This document shows positions 16,529-24,925 of a DNA stretch of 64,000 nt, one piece after another. This DNA is from Bacteroidales bacterium (GTDB lineage: Bacteria > Bacteroidota > Bacteroidia > Bacteroidales > UBA932), in the NCBI GenBank assembly GCA_017617715.1, contig JAFZVQ010000003.1:19108-83107 (forward strand), in the 5' to 3' direction. The notes beneath the pieces are model-generated. The model had not been told where the DNA came from. It worked only from the letters and a program-made list of their open reading frames with translations, and searched no databases. Positions within the stretch are counted from its first letter, which is position 1, and the number at the start of each line of letters is the position of its first letter. The position numbers and the translations under genes were made by a program.

Positions 16529-17824
16529 TCATCTCAATTTATAATTCTCATACTCCTTGCCCAGAAGGAAAGTATTCATGTCGTATAGCGAAATACGCCT
16601 CGCGAACTGAAGCAGGAGCACATAATTCCTATATCCCACCAGCCGGTAAAGCACCCGCAGGAGGGCATATAAAACCTTCAGTTTCTTCGGGAAAGAGCCC
16701 ATATTGGTCTCATTGACCGAATCGATTGATTTGCTGCGTGAAATCATACCCTTTTTCTTGAACCTGCAGTACAGGCTGCAGGGCGCAGTGGAAAAAGGAT
16801 CTCCGGAGAAAGCGTAATAAGACGCCATCCCGTTGTAGAGCCGGCGGTGCAGTTTGTCGATGGCTGCGCCGTTGTCAAAATGGCCATAAGAATAATCCTG
16901 CGAGAGGTATTTCTCAAAGCCTTCACGCCCGGAATGAATTGATCCCGCATATATAGCGACCAGAGGTTCTATATCGGGGTATACAGCAAGGTTGCTTATC
17001 CTCATCCGGGCAGCATTGTCCACCTTGCCGCTGGAGGCGAATTCCTTGTAGTTATAGCCTGCGAAATGGCAGAACACAAGCTTGTCCTTCCTGTCCGACA
17101 GACCGTCCCTGCTTTCCACATACCATACTCCGTCCTCGAAGGACACCTTCCTTTCGAAATAATTCCATGGCGCGAGGTTCAATCCCAGATTATTGGAGAA
17201 CTTAAGCTCGCCGCTATCGAAAAAGGCAGGGAAGAAATCAGTCCACTTCTGGTCGGTGCACTGAGCCCACAGCATTTCTCCGAAGCACTGGTCCTTGAGC
17301 CTGTCCTGCCACCATTTAATCACATTCAATACTTTGGCCGACTTCCGGAACGCGCCGAAACCCAGATTGCTTATACCGTTGAACAGGAAACTCCTGTCCG
17401 GGAGGTCACCTTTGTATGGATACTGGGGGATGGTCACATGGGGAGCCGTCAAGACCAGATACTTTTCCAGATTGTCCCATACATATGAAAAACCGCTGAA
17501 CAGATATGTGTCTGGGTCGAGATAGCACACGGCATCGTAACCGTTGTTGAAGAAATACTCGACACAGAACGGCTTGATCGACGTACAGAACTCCGTCAGG
17601 TTGTACTTGAACGCCATATTCCTCCATTGTGCGTCATCTATTGAAAGAATCTCCCTGGCAACCAGCGCGCTCTGCGGACGTTCCACTGGAACTGCCGAAT
17701 CGAACTCATCCGCTACCACAATGAAGAAATCCACATCATCTTCATACTTGCGTACGGAGCTCTCCAGTATCTGTGCAAGTCCTATATAGTTCTTCGCACA
17801 AATTGTAAATATGCATTTTTTCAT
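16529..17824 (-). CDS. GT-A type glycosyltransferase (GT8-like)
   Basis: This 431-residue protein has the sequence 'AVCYLDPDTYLFSGF' near residue 95, a D-x-D metal and nucleotide-sugar site of a GT-A fold. Further on, 'FNGISNLGFGAFRKS' and 'KLVFCHFAGYN' look like the acceptor and product sites of GT8-like or related enzymes that act on surface glycans. There is no membrane segment. The ATG at 17824 overlaps the SGNH gene stop (ATGA), so it is preferred to the GTG at 17833. The exact family and the sugar are uncertain. Confidence 0.78.
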   Translation of the reverse strand: MKKCIFTICAKNYIGLAQILESSVRKYEDDVDFFIVVADEFDSAVPVERPQSALVAREILSIDDAQWRNMAFKYNLTEFCTSIKPFCVEYFFNNGYDAVCYLDPDTYLFSGFSYVWDNLEKYLVLTAPHVTIPQYPYKGDLPDRSFLFNGISNLGFGAFRKSAKVLNVIKWWQDRLKDQCFGEMLWAQCTDQKWTDFFPAFFDSGELKFSNNLGLNLAPWNYFERKVSFEDGVWYVESRDGLSDRKDKLVFCHFAGYNYKEFASSGKVDNAARMRISNLAVYPDIEPLVAIYAGSIHSGREGFEKYLSQDYSYGHFDNGAAIDKLHRRLYNGMASYYAFSGDPFSTAPCSLYCRFKKKGMISRSKSIDSVNETNMGSFPKKLKVLYALLRVLYRLVGYRNYVLLLQFARRISLYDMNTFLLGKEYENYKLR

Positions 17825-18483
17825 TTTATGCACGGCAGAATCAGGTCAGTAATATAAGCTTTAGCAGCATTCTCATAATGTATGTGGTCCTTGTGGACAA
17901 ATTTCGAGCGCAGCATGACTTCTGTCAGGTCAAAAAACGGCGCACCGGCCTCATCGGCCACTTCATGCATTATAACGTTCCTGCGCTTGATAATGGCATT
18001 TTCGTTCTCGTCAAAAACGTCACGCAACCTTAGCAAACGACAGACTCTGCCCAGACGCTTTGGCGGCTTGACAATCAGAAAAGCAGGCAAAACCAGGAAC
18101 TTGTCAGAATAAGCGTGTAGCATCTGCAACAGCTTTCTGAACATTACACGATACTCTTCATGGTCGGAGGGTTGCCACTTTCCGCCGTCAGCGCTTATCC
18201 GGCTGTGGTTGCCAGTCTGGATGACGATAATATCATACCTGGCATAAGGAGAATCGAAAAAAGTATCCAACTGTTTCCAGAACATGACGTCACGGAGGGC
18301 AAACGAACTGCCGAAGAAGTCCACGGGACAGCCAAGCCGGGCCTTTGCCGTGCTACGGACCTCACGGAGTGTCGAATCGCCCAGAAACAGCACCCGGCGC
18401 TGCGACTCCTTATCAGCGTCGTCGTACCAGAAGTTAAGCCATTCAACCTCTTCCCTTGCTTTCAACGAATCTGTCATAGTCAT
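17821..18483 (-). CDS. SGNH/GDSL-type hydrolase
   Basis: This 220-residue protein carries the SGNH blocks: 'FLGDSTLREV' (nucleophile Ser), 'DFFGSSFALRD' (Gly), 'IVIQTGNHS' (Asn position) and 'VHKDHIHYE' near the C-terminus (Asp-x2-His). Members deacetylate or acyl-transfer on sugars. It lacks a clear signal peptide, so it would act in the cytoplasm, unless exported another way. Next to the hexapeptide acyltransferase it hints at O-acetyl addition and removal or transfer. The ATG at 18483 overlaps the acyltransferase stop; a frame reaching 18663 is only an extension inside that gene. Confidence 0.78.
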   Translation of the reverse strand: MTMTDSLKAREEVEWLNFWYDDADKESQRRVLFLGDSTLREVRSTAKARLGCPVDFFGSSFALRDVMFWKQLDTFFDSPYARYDIIVIQTGNHSRISADGGKWQPSDHEEYRVMFRKLLQMLHAYSDKFLVLPAFLIVKPPKRLGRVCRLLRLRDVFDENENAIIKRRNVIMHEVADEAGAPFFDLTEVMLRSKFVHKDHIHYENAAKAYITDLILPCIK

Positions 18484-19025
18484 TTCATTCTTTTTACAAC
18501 GGCCGCCGGGACTCCTGCCGCCACACAATACGGAGGGACATCTTTGGTGACCACGGCGCCGGCTCCGATAATAGCTCCGTCTCCTATCGTCACGCCCGAA
18601 AGTATGCAGGCTCTCTCTCCTATCCAGACATTGTCTCCGATGGTCACAGGGCCTTTGGAACACAAATGCCTTTCCAGCGGCGCCTTATCCAGTTCCAGGC
18701 CGGACGTATCTCCGTGACTGTTGTCGGAAATAAACACATAGCGTCCCGTAAGCACGTTATTGCCTATCTTTATACAGTTGCAGGATGTAATCTGGCTGTG
18801 TTCACCTATGTTGCTGTTTTCTCCTATCTCAATTGCCGGTGTAAAACTGGAATCGCCATACCTGTCCCATGCCGTGAGTATGACCCCCGGCCATATCACT
18901 GTACCTTTTCCGACGGAGATGTATTTGGCGCCCCGTAATTCAGACGGCCTGCGGATCTGTCCCTTCATCTGTTTGAAAAAAGGACGGTAGAACAAGCTGA
19001 TTATGCTATATATAAACCTTTTCAT
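18480..19025 (-). CDS. Hexapeptide-repeat acyltransferase (probable O-acetyltransferase)
   Basis: This 181-residue protein has a basic N-terminal helix and then left-handed beta-helix repeats ('VGKGTVIWPGVIL', 'IGENSNIGEHSQI', 'IGNNVLTGRY'), followed by the catalytic-side loop 'FISDNSHGD' and the typical tail 'IGDGAIIGAGAVVTKDVPPY'. It matches CysE/LacA/NodL-like acetyl-CoA-dependent acyltransferases. It probably acetylates a sugar hydroxyl of the repeat unit. It overlaps the fucosyltransferase gene upstream and the SGNH gene downstream (ATGA on both sides). Confidence 0.88.
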   Translation of the reverse strand: MKRFIYSIISLFYRPFFKQMKGQIRRPSELRGAKYISVGKGTVIWPGVILTAWDRYGDSSFTPAIEIGENSNIGEHSQITSCNCIKIGNNVLTGRYVFISDNSHGDTSGLELDKAPLERHLCSKGPVTIGDNVWIGERACILSGVTIGDGAIIGAGAVVTKDVPPYCVAAGVPAAVVKRMK

Positions 19026-19900
19026 AACTTGACCCAGCTATCCGGGACTATCTGGTTTGGATTATAGTGGGGCATTGCCGGATTGAACCAGGGTTCGGGA
19101 GCCACGACAATTTTTGACGGGTTTGGGTTCAGCCAAGCCCCCCACCAACTGTATGAACTGTTGGATATTATATTATGCTTGGCACACGACATCAGCTGCA
19201 TGTCAACATAATTCTGAGGGCCTTTCACCGGATTCCAGTCCACGAGGGTATAGTCCAGACCTAGCAGATTATCTTTCACCCACGCAGGATTGTCGGTAAA
19301 CAGATAGAAAACAGGATTATCCACCTTGCTCCTCAGGTACTCGATGGCGTTCTTGTAGTATTCAACAGGACATGTGCCCTTGAACAGTTCCTCATTCACA
19401 TAATCCTTGCCTTTCCTTACATGTATTGCAACAGAATTCTCGGCCTTCATCTTACCGGCCATCGCTATATTCCTTTCCGATTCCAACTCAGGGAATGAGA
19501 AAGCATGACGGACTTTGCCGGCAACCGGCAAAAAATACTTTTCGCATTGCCAGGCACCTACATATATGCAATTACGGCGCGTTCTCTCGAATTCGTCCGG
19601 ATGAAAAAGGAAATCCCTTTCAAGAAGATACCAATTCCCAGTGAAAAAGCCGCTGACTTTTTTCACGATACTCCAGCGCCTTCTCCAATATGCCATACGG
19701 AAGTGTCCCGGGGGCATGATGTCAGGCTTGACATTCGGAAACACATCCTGGATTCTGACAGTTTCGCAGGTCATGGCAGACCGGGGCACAAAATTGGACT
19801 GGTCCCAGAGAGCCTCAGGATACTTTTCTTTCAAAGACAAGTAGAAGGCATACTGGAACATTTGATTCGCCAGTCCGGCACAAGCACTTACAACTATCAT
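19022..19900 (-). CDS. Alpha-1,2-fucosyltransferase, GT11 family
   Basis: This 292-residue protein has the GT11 motifs: N-terminal 'AGLANQMFQYAFYLSLK', central 'IAIHVRKGKDYV' (GDP-fucose phosphate contact; the usual HxRRGDY is HVRKGKDY here) and 'ISNSSYSWWGAWLN'. GT11 enzymes use GDP-L-fucose, which gmd and fcl in this locus make. The fucose would be joined in alpha-1,2 (or alpha-1,3) linkage on a galactose-like residue. Changes in the RRGD motif (RKGKD) are noted. It overlaps its neighbours by ATGA at both ends. Confidence 0.9.
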   Translation of the reverse strand: MIVVSACAGLANQMFQYAFYLSLKEKYPEALWDQSNFVPRSAMTCETVRIQDVFPNVKPDIMPPGHFRMAYWRRRWSIVKKVSGFFTGNWYLLERDFLFHPDEFERTRRNCIYVGAWQCEKYFLPVAGKVRHAFSFPELESERNIAMAGKMKAENSVAIHVRKGKDYVNEELFKGTCPVEYYKNAIEYLRSKVDNPVFYLFTDNPAWVKDNLLGLDYTLVDWNPVKGPQNYVDMQLMSCAKHNIISNSSYSWWGAWLNPNPSKIVVAPEPWFNPAMPHYNPNQIVPDSWVKL

Positions 19901-21096
19901 AGATTCAATTCTTTATGTACTGAACTGCAATTCTCATAAGAAAAGTGCCCTGACACGTACTCACGTGCGGCTGAGCTCAGGGCCGCATATCTGGCCGCGT
20001 CTCCTGTCACCCATTCCACACCGGCCTTAAGGTCAAGGGCATCGCAACGGGCGGACAGATATCCGGTGGTTTTATGGAGTATCAAATCCCTTACGCCTCC
20101 CGAATCGAATCCCACGCAAGGCAAACCGCAGGCCATTGCCTCCAAGAGCACATTCGGGAAATTGTCGGCCAGGGTCGGGGTCACAAACACATCCGCCGCA
20201 AGATACACGCGTATTATATCATCTTCCGAATCCAGCCGGCCGGTAAACACGGTGTCCAGAACCGTTTCTTTGATGACGCGATCGTTCTGCCCAAGTACCA
20301 GGCATACATATTCAGACGGATCAAGATTGGTAAGGCACCTGAGCATATACTCCCAGCCTTTATATGGATTGCTGACGGCTTCGGCGCCAAACAGCACCAC
20401 TTTTCTGCTGTCCGCCCCAAAATAGCAGGCTTTTGCAGCAGCCTTGTCTCCCGGCTTGAATTTATTAGTGTCTATCAGATTGGGGCAAACTGCGACCATG
20501 TGGCCGGCGCCGATTGCACTTGCCGACGCGCAGTCCGCAAGCCAGCGGCTCGGAGCCAGGAACGACAGATTCGGATACTTGCGCCAACTGCCAAGCTTCT
20601 GAGTGAAAGAACAAGCCACGATATCCGGAAGGAAGTGGCGTTTGATTAAAGGGCAGCCGGAGCAGGAATCACAGTACTTCCGGCAATCCATGGAGTAATG
20701 GCAGCCACCTGTTACAGGAAGCATGTCATGCATAAACCAGTATACAGGTTTGCCCAGTCTCAACAGACGCTCCATACCTTTCACGCTGAGAAGACCGTCA
20801 TCTACCCAGTGAAGATAGATTACGTCGGCCGCCAAAACCTTGGGATGACGGTCCAGGCGGAATCCGGACCACATAAAACCGAAAGAGCCGAAAACGCCAT
20901 AGAGCCCGTTGACCTTGAAACGGAGCCAACGGTCTATCTTGTAAATCAACTTACGCAGCGGCCTTCCGGCAAGCAAGTCATCCAGGGTCAGCATATCCGA
21001 CGACACTCCGGCCATGCGCATCGCCTCGCTGTGGCGGGATGCAGCAATGGATGCGCCACCCGCCCGACGGTACATATTAATGTGCAGAACCTTCAT
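19897..21096 (-). CDS. Glycosyltransferase family 4
   Basis: This 399-residue GT-B glycosyltransferase begins 'VLHINMYRRAGGASIAASRH', with the glycine-rich acceptor loop, and carries a cysteine-rich insert near residues 125-155 (CHYSMDCRKYCDSCSGCPL), a known feature of colanic-acid-type GT4 enzymes. The donor domain has 'FVTPTLADNFPNVLLEAMAC', the E-x7-E motif region with the first Glu replaced by Ala-Asp. It should add a sugar to the lipid-linked repeat unit. It overlaps the polymerase gene by TGATG. Confidence 0.88.
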   Translation of the reverse strand: MKVLHINMYRRAGGASIAASRHSEAMRMAGVSSDMLTLDDLLAGRPLRKLIYKIDRWLRFKVNGLYGVFGSFGFMWSGFRLDRHPKVLAADVIYLHWVDDGLLSVKGMERLLRLGKPVYWFMHDMLPVTGGCHYSMDCRKYCDSCSGCPLIKRHFLPDIVACSFTQKLGSWRKYPNLSFLAPSRWLADCASASAIGAGHMVAVCPNLIDTNKFKPGDKAAAKACYFGADSRKVVLFGAEAVSNPYKGWEYMLRCLTNLDPSEYVCLVLGQNDRVIKETVLDTVFTGRLDSEDDIIRVYLAADVFVTPTLADNFPNVLLEAMACGLPCVGFDSGGVRDLILHKTTGYLSARCDALDLKAGVEWVTGDAARYAALSSAAREYVSGHFSYENCSSVHKELNL

Positions 21097-22253
21097 CAGT
21101 CGAAATTATACTTTATTGACGGATGATCATGATAATCCTGGAAGAAGAAATAGTACGGATGCATACGCATTTCATTCGTAGGATCCCAGTCGATATTGCT
21201 GCGCACGTAACCGAACATCATGTAGAAGCACATCAAGCCGGCCACAACATACGATACCAAGCGGCGTTTGTATTCAGCTTTGTGGAGCCGGGGGCCGAAA
21301 GCCCAGGTCACGCAGATAATACCGAACAAGTCGAAAGGCAACACGATGCGGTCTATCAACTGCATCTCGAAGAAGAAATTGGAAAGCACCGTCCCCACCA
21401 GAAAGATCTTGCTGAACCAATGATTCAGTTTTTTCTCCGGCATCCACAAATAAACGAAAACGCCGATGATAGATTTCTTTAAGATACCCAGAAGGCTGAA
21501 TTCGGAAGTGTCCACAAGCTCCTCATCCAGATATACGTCCAGACGCTCCGTGGCCCCAAACCCCATGGCTTCGTATGCCGACAGCATCTTCATTATGTCC
21601 AGGTTCTTCAGTATCAGACCGGACACCACACTGACCGCAATCAACACAATCGGCACCCACCTGTGCTTCATCGGAATGAAATAGCACAAGAGATACACCG
21701 GCATAACATAAATCGCCGATGTGTGCATGAAATACGCTAATACGCCCAACAGAATGAACACGGCCATTTTATAAGGACGGTCACGCTGTATGTAAATGAC
21801 ACCTCCCAGAATCATTGCAAGGCTCAGCATCTGGCGAAGAACGACAAAATACAGCATCCCGGAAGTGGTCAGGAAGAACCAGAACACGGCAAGCGTCTTG
21901 CTGTATGCATTGTGCTTCACCAGCACATAAACCGGCAGCAGCGACAAGAAAGAGTTCACTATCATATAGAGGACCCCGCTCTTGAAAAGCAAAACCTTCA
22001 AGATGGCATTGTACGCCGTGAACAATGGTTCGAACTCACGTCTGTCAGACGAATAATAGATGCTTTCGCCCGTAAAGAAACGGACATAGTTGTAGGTGTC
22101 CGCGCCGACGACCGGAGCCCGCAACGCAGTGAACACAAATGCGATGACAACAGCCGCGAAGAAATAGTTGTTGTTCTTCCTGTCCCTTGCGTTAAGCAGC
22201 GTCAGGGCAAAAAGAGCCAGGATCACAATTATATATGCGAAATCTATATTCAT
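21096..22253 (-). CDS. EpsG-family O-antigen/exopolysaccharide polymerase (Wzy)
   Basis: This 385-residue polytopic protein has about ten to eleven hydrophobic helices and the EpsG hallmark near residue 50: 'GADTYNYVRFF', with a conserved Asp and Tyr. Wzy-type proteins join flipped repeat units in the periplasm. The position directly before the GTs and next to the flippase, with ATGA overlap at 22250-22253, is the usual place. Membrane topology was judged by eye and the helix count is approximate. Confidence 0.85.
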   Translation of the reverse strand: MNIDFAYIIVILALFALTLLNARDRKNNNYFFAAVVIAFVFTALRAPVVGADTYNYVRFFTGESIYYSSDRREFEPLFTAYNAILKVLLFKSGVLYMIVNSFLSLLPVYVLVKHNAYSKTLAVFWFFLTTSGMLYFVVLRQMLSLAMILGGVIYIQRDRPYKMAVFILLGVLAYFMHTSAIYVMPVYLLCYFIPMKHRWVPIVLIAVSVVSGLILKNLDIMKMLSAYEAMGFGATERLDVYLDEELVDTSEFSLLGILKKSIIGVFVYLWMPEKKLNHWFSKIFLVGTVLSNFFFEMQLIDRIVLPFDLFGIICVTWAFGPRLHKAEYKRRLVSYVVAGLMCFYMMFGYVRSNIDWDPTNEMRMHPYYFFFQDYHDHPSIKYNFD

Positions 22254-23785
22254 CTCGAAAGCGCATTTAAGACACGGCCGACTACCGGCATGGACTTAAG
22301 TACTTCACGTTCCTTACGGTTGAGAGCCACAAAGTAGCTCAGACCGCCTACGACAATTACCGCGGCAGTGGAAGATATGAGGAAGCTCTTCAGGTTGGAG
22401 CCCATATAATTGCTGAGCCACAACACTGCGGGCACGGCGACAGCAGCGACCAGAACTATGATAAACACGACATCCTTCAGGTACTTCATCAAATCCAGAC
22501 CGATAAGCGTCTTCATATAGACCGTCCTGACTATTGCCGACAACAGATTGACGGACGCCCATATAAGAAGCGTCGTGGCACCGTCGGCGCCCAGTTTCAG
22601 TGCCAGATACATGGCCGGAATGGCCAGTATCTTCACGCAGAACATAAGTATCTGATGGACTTTCAGTCTGCCTGTAGCATGCACTGCCTGCCACAGGGGT
22701 GACTGGAAAGAATCAATGAGCACATAGACAATTATCGCCTTGATGAACACAGGGGCATCCGGCGGATACTCGCCAAGCCATATCCTTAGCACAAAATCGA
22801 TGTTCGCCACAAGCGGCAGGCAGATAAAGAGCATCAGCAGGAATGTAATCTTGGACGTGGAATAAATCAGGCTCATGAAATAGTCGCGGCGTCCGGAGGC
22901 ATATGACTTGATGATTTGCGGATCGAAGGCCTGGGTGAACGTGCCCATGAAGGAATTCAGCTGGCCGATAACCTGATTGGCGATACCAAGGGCAGCATTT
23001 GCGATTACTCCGAGGAAGAGATTGAAAAAAATGCTTATCAGCTGGGTGATGGACACGTCGGCCGCATTGACCAGCAGGCTCCAGCCAGAATAGGAAGCGA
23101 ATTCCTTGACCAGTTTGCCGTTCCAGAAGAATTCGAATCTGCAGTCCCTGAACTTTATCTTGCAATAAATGACATAGAACAGGAAAACGACCACGGCCGA
23201 TACCGTCAGCAACATCGCATACATAATAAGCCTGTCGAATCCTGTGCTTGCGACTATGAATGCAAGCCCAAGTTTAAGCAGAACCTCTACGATGCTGACC
23301 AATGCGTAGAAATCCATCTTCTCGTGGGCAATCACATTGGAATTGAACGGAGTCTGCAGGATGCTGAATGCGAAGGTAAGGATAGAAAACTGATAAGCCC
23401 ACATCGCGGCCTGAATCCTTTCCGGAGGAATGTTCAGGCCGTGTCGGACCACCGGAATCCCTATGGCTTCAAGTATGATCAGGAGCGCAGCGGCAAGAAC
23501 CACATGGCAGTTGATTGCCATCGAATAGGTCTTTCCAAGCTTGTCCGAGTCGCCTTCGCCAAGAGCATAGACAATGTAGCGATATGTGGCATTTGTCAGG
23601 GCCAGCCTGAGAAAACCGAAGAAGACCACTACGCTTCCGACCACATTGTAGATGCCGAAATCAGTGAAGCCAAGGGCCCTCAAAACCACGCGGGAGGTGT
23701 AAAGCCCCACCACGAGCACGAGTATCATCCTCAGGAATAGATACCCCGTGTTCCTGGCCACCCTTACACTGTCCGCTCCTGCCAT
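22250..23785 (-). CDS. Wzx-type repeat-unit flippase, MOP superfamily
   Basis: This 511-residue protein has some 12-14 membrane segments over its length. The start 'ARNTGYLFLRMILVLVVGLY' and 'GFTDFGIYNVVGSVVVFFGF' are typical of the polysaccharide-biosynthesis flippase family. It should carry undecaprenyl-linked repeat units across the inner membrane. It begins just after wzz and overlaps wzy. Confidence 0.92.
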   Translation of the reverse strand: MAGADSVRVARNTGYLFLRMILVLVVGLYTSRVVLRALGFTDFGIYNVVGSVVVFFGFLRLALTNATYRYIVYALGEGDSDKLGKTYSMAINCHVVLAAALLIILEAIGIPVVRHGLNIPPERIQAAMWAYQFSILTFAFSILQTPFNSNVIAHEKMDFYALVSIVEVLLKLGLAFIVASTGFDRLIMYAMLLTVSAVVVFLFYVIYCKIKFRDCRFEFFWNGKLVKEFASYSGWSLLVNAADVSITQLISIFFNLFLGVIANAALGIANQVIGQLNSFMGTFTQAFDPQIIKSYASGRRDYFMSLIYSTSKITFLLMLFICLPLVANIDFVLRIWLGEYPPDAPVFIKAIIVYVLIDSFQSPLWQAVHATGRLKVHQILMFCVKILAIPAMYLALKLGADGATTLLIWASVNLLSAIVRTVYMKTLIGLDLMKYLKDVVFIIVLVAAVAVPAVLWLSNYMGSNLKSFLISSTAAVIVVGGLSYFVALNRKEREVLKSMPVVGRVLNALSR

Positions 23786-23788
23786 CGC

Positions 23789-24910
23789 TTAATCCTTCTT
23801 CCTGAACCCTTTGATCCAATCCTTCAACCAGACTATCCAGACAAGGGAAAGGATAAAGCCGAAGAACATGTATGTGACAAGAAGGTTGAGTTTGCTGGGC
23901 GTACCTTTCAAAGGCACGGTGGGCGGCTGAAGGCAGGCAAGGACAGGTGTCTCCTGCTGGACCTTGGCCTTGGCGAGCTGAAGCTGCTGGGAAGCAGTGG
24001 AGAAAATCTGGAACAGAAGGTTCACCTCGTTCTGGAGTTGTTGCTGCTTCACCTGTGAAATACGGCTGACAGTACCCAGATTGGCATCGTAATACCTTGC
24101 ATACTCTTTCTGCTTGGCGATGTACTCATCCCTTGCTTCATCGTAGATTTCCTGATAATACTCTTCGTCTTTCCTGGCCTTTTCAGTCCTGTACTCGGTG
24201 ATGTACTGTTTCAGGTTTTCAATAATGAGCTGCGACACATCGGCGGCCACGACCTTGTCCTGGTCTTCGACCTCTATGGTGAGCATATAGTTTTTACGGT
24301 CCACCGTGGTCGAGATGTGCTTCTTCACCAACTTGTAGACGCCATACTGGTGTTTGGTCAGATGATACTTGTCCACAACGGGGTGCTGGGGATCTTCGTC
24401 TGCCTCATCGTCCGGCTTGAACAGGCCCTTCACCCAATTGAGCAGGTCGAACGGCCAGCCCATCACCGTGGTCCACCAGGCTTTTTTCTGATGGTTAAGC
24501 AAATAGTCGTAGTAGGTCGTGGCTATCGTATCCTTCTTTTCAACCAGCGTCACTGGCATTTCGAACAGATCCACGATGAAGGGCACCGACTCGATTATTT
24601 CCGGATAAAGGTCCGGGCGGAACGCATCCGTGTTGCCTGACAGGCTGTTCAGATTGACCCCGGCAAGACTGGCCAGCGAACTGAGGTTACCATTGGTGGA
24701 ACGATACGATAACTCGGGAGATAGCTTGGAGGTCACCTTGTAGACCTTCGGTGAGCAGAAGCCGATAAAGACTCCTATCGCACCTGCCACAAGCATCCAG
24801 AGGATTATGGTTTTCCAACTGCCGGTAATTTTCAGCAGCAGGCCCCGGACATCGATACTTCGTGAAGCCGATCCGTAGGGGATTTCTTCATATTCGTTTT
24901 CGTTTGTCAT
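23789..24910 (-). CDS. Wzz-type polysaccharide chain-length regulator, no kinase domain
   Basis: This 373-residue protein has one N-terminal membrane helix (residues about 32-52), a periplasmic coiled-coil-rich domain (residues about 195-300) and a C-terminal helix preceded by a proline-rich segment ('QPPTVPLKGTPSKLNLLV'), the layout of Wzz/PCP chain-length proteins. It ends shortly after the second helix (DWIKGFRKKD) and lacks a fused BY-kinase, and no separate kinase is present in the window. It sits 15 nt after wza. Confidence 0.9.
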   Translation of the reverse strand: MTNENEYEEIPYGSASRSIDVRGLLLKITGSWKTIILWMLVAGAIGVFIGFCSPKVYKVTSKLSPELSYRSTNGNLSSLASLAGVNLNSLSGNTDAFRPDLYPEIIESVPFIVDLFEMPVTLVEKKDTIATTYYDYLLNHQKKAWWTTVMGWPFDLLNWVKGLFKPDDEADEDPQHPVVDKYHLTKHQYGVYKLVKKHISTTVDRKNYMLTIEVEDQDKVVAADVSQLIIENLKQYITEYRTEKARKDEEYYQEIYDEARDEYIAKQKEYARYYDANLGTVSRISQVKQQQLQNEVNLLFQIFSTASQQLQLAKAKVQQETPVLACLQPPTVPLKGTPSKLNLLVTYMFFGFILSLVWIVWLKDWIKGFRKKD

Positions 24911-24925
24911 AATTCCGCTCGTTAA

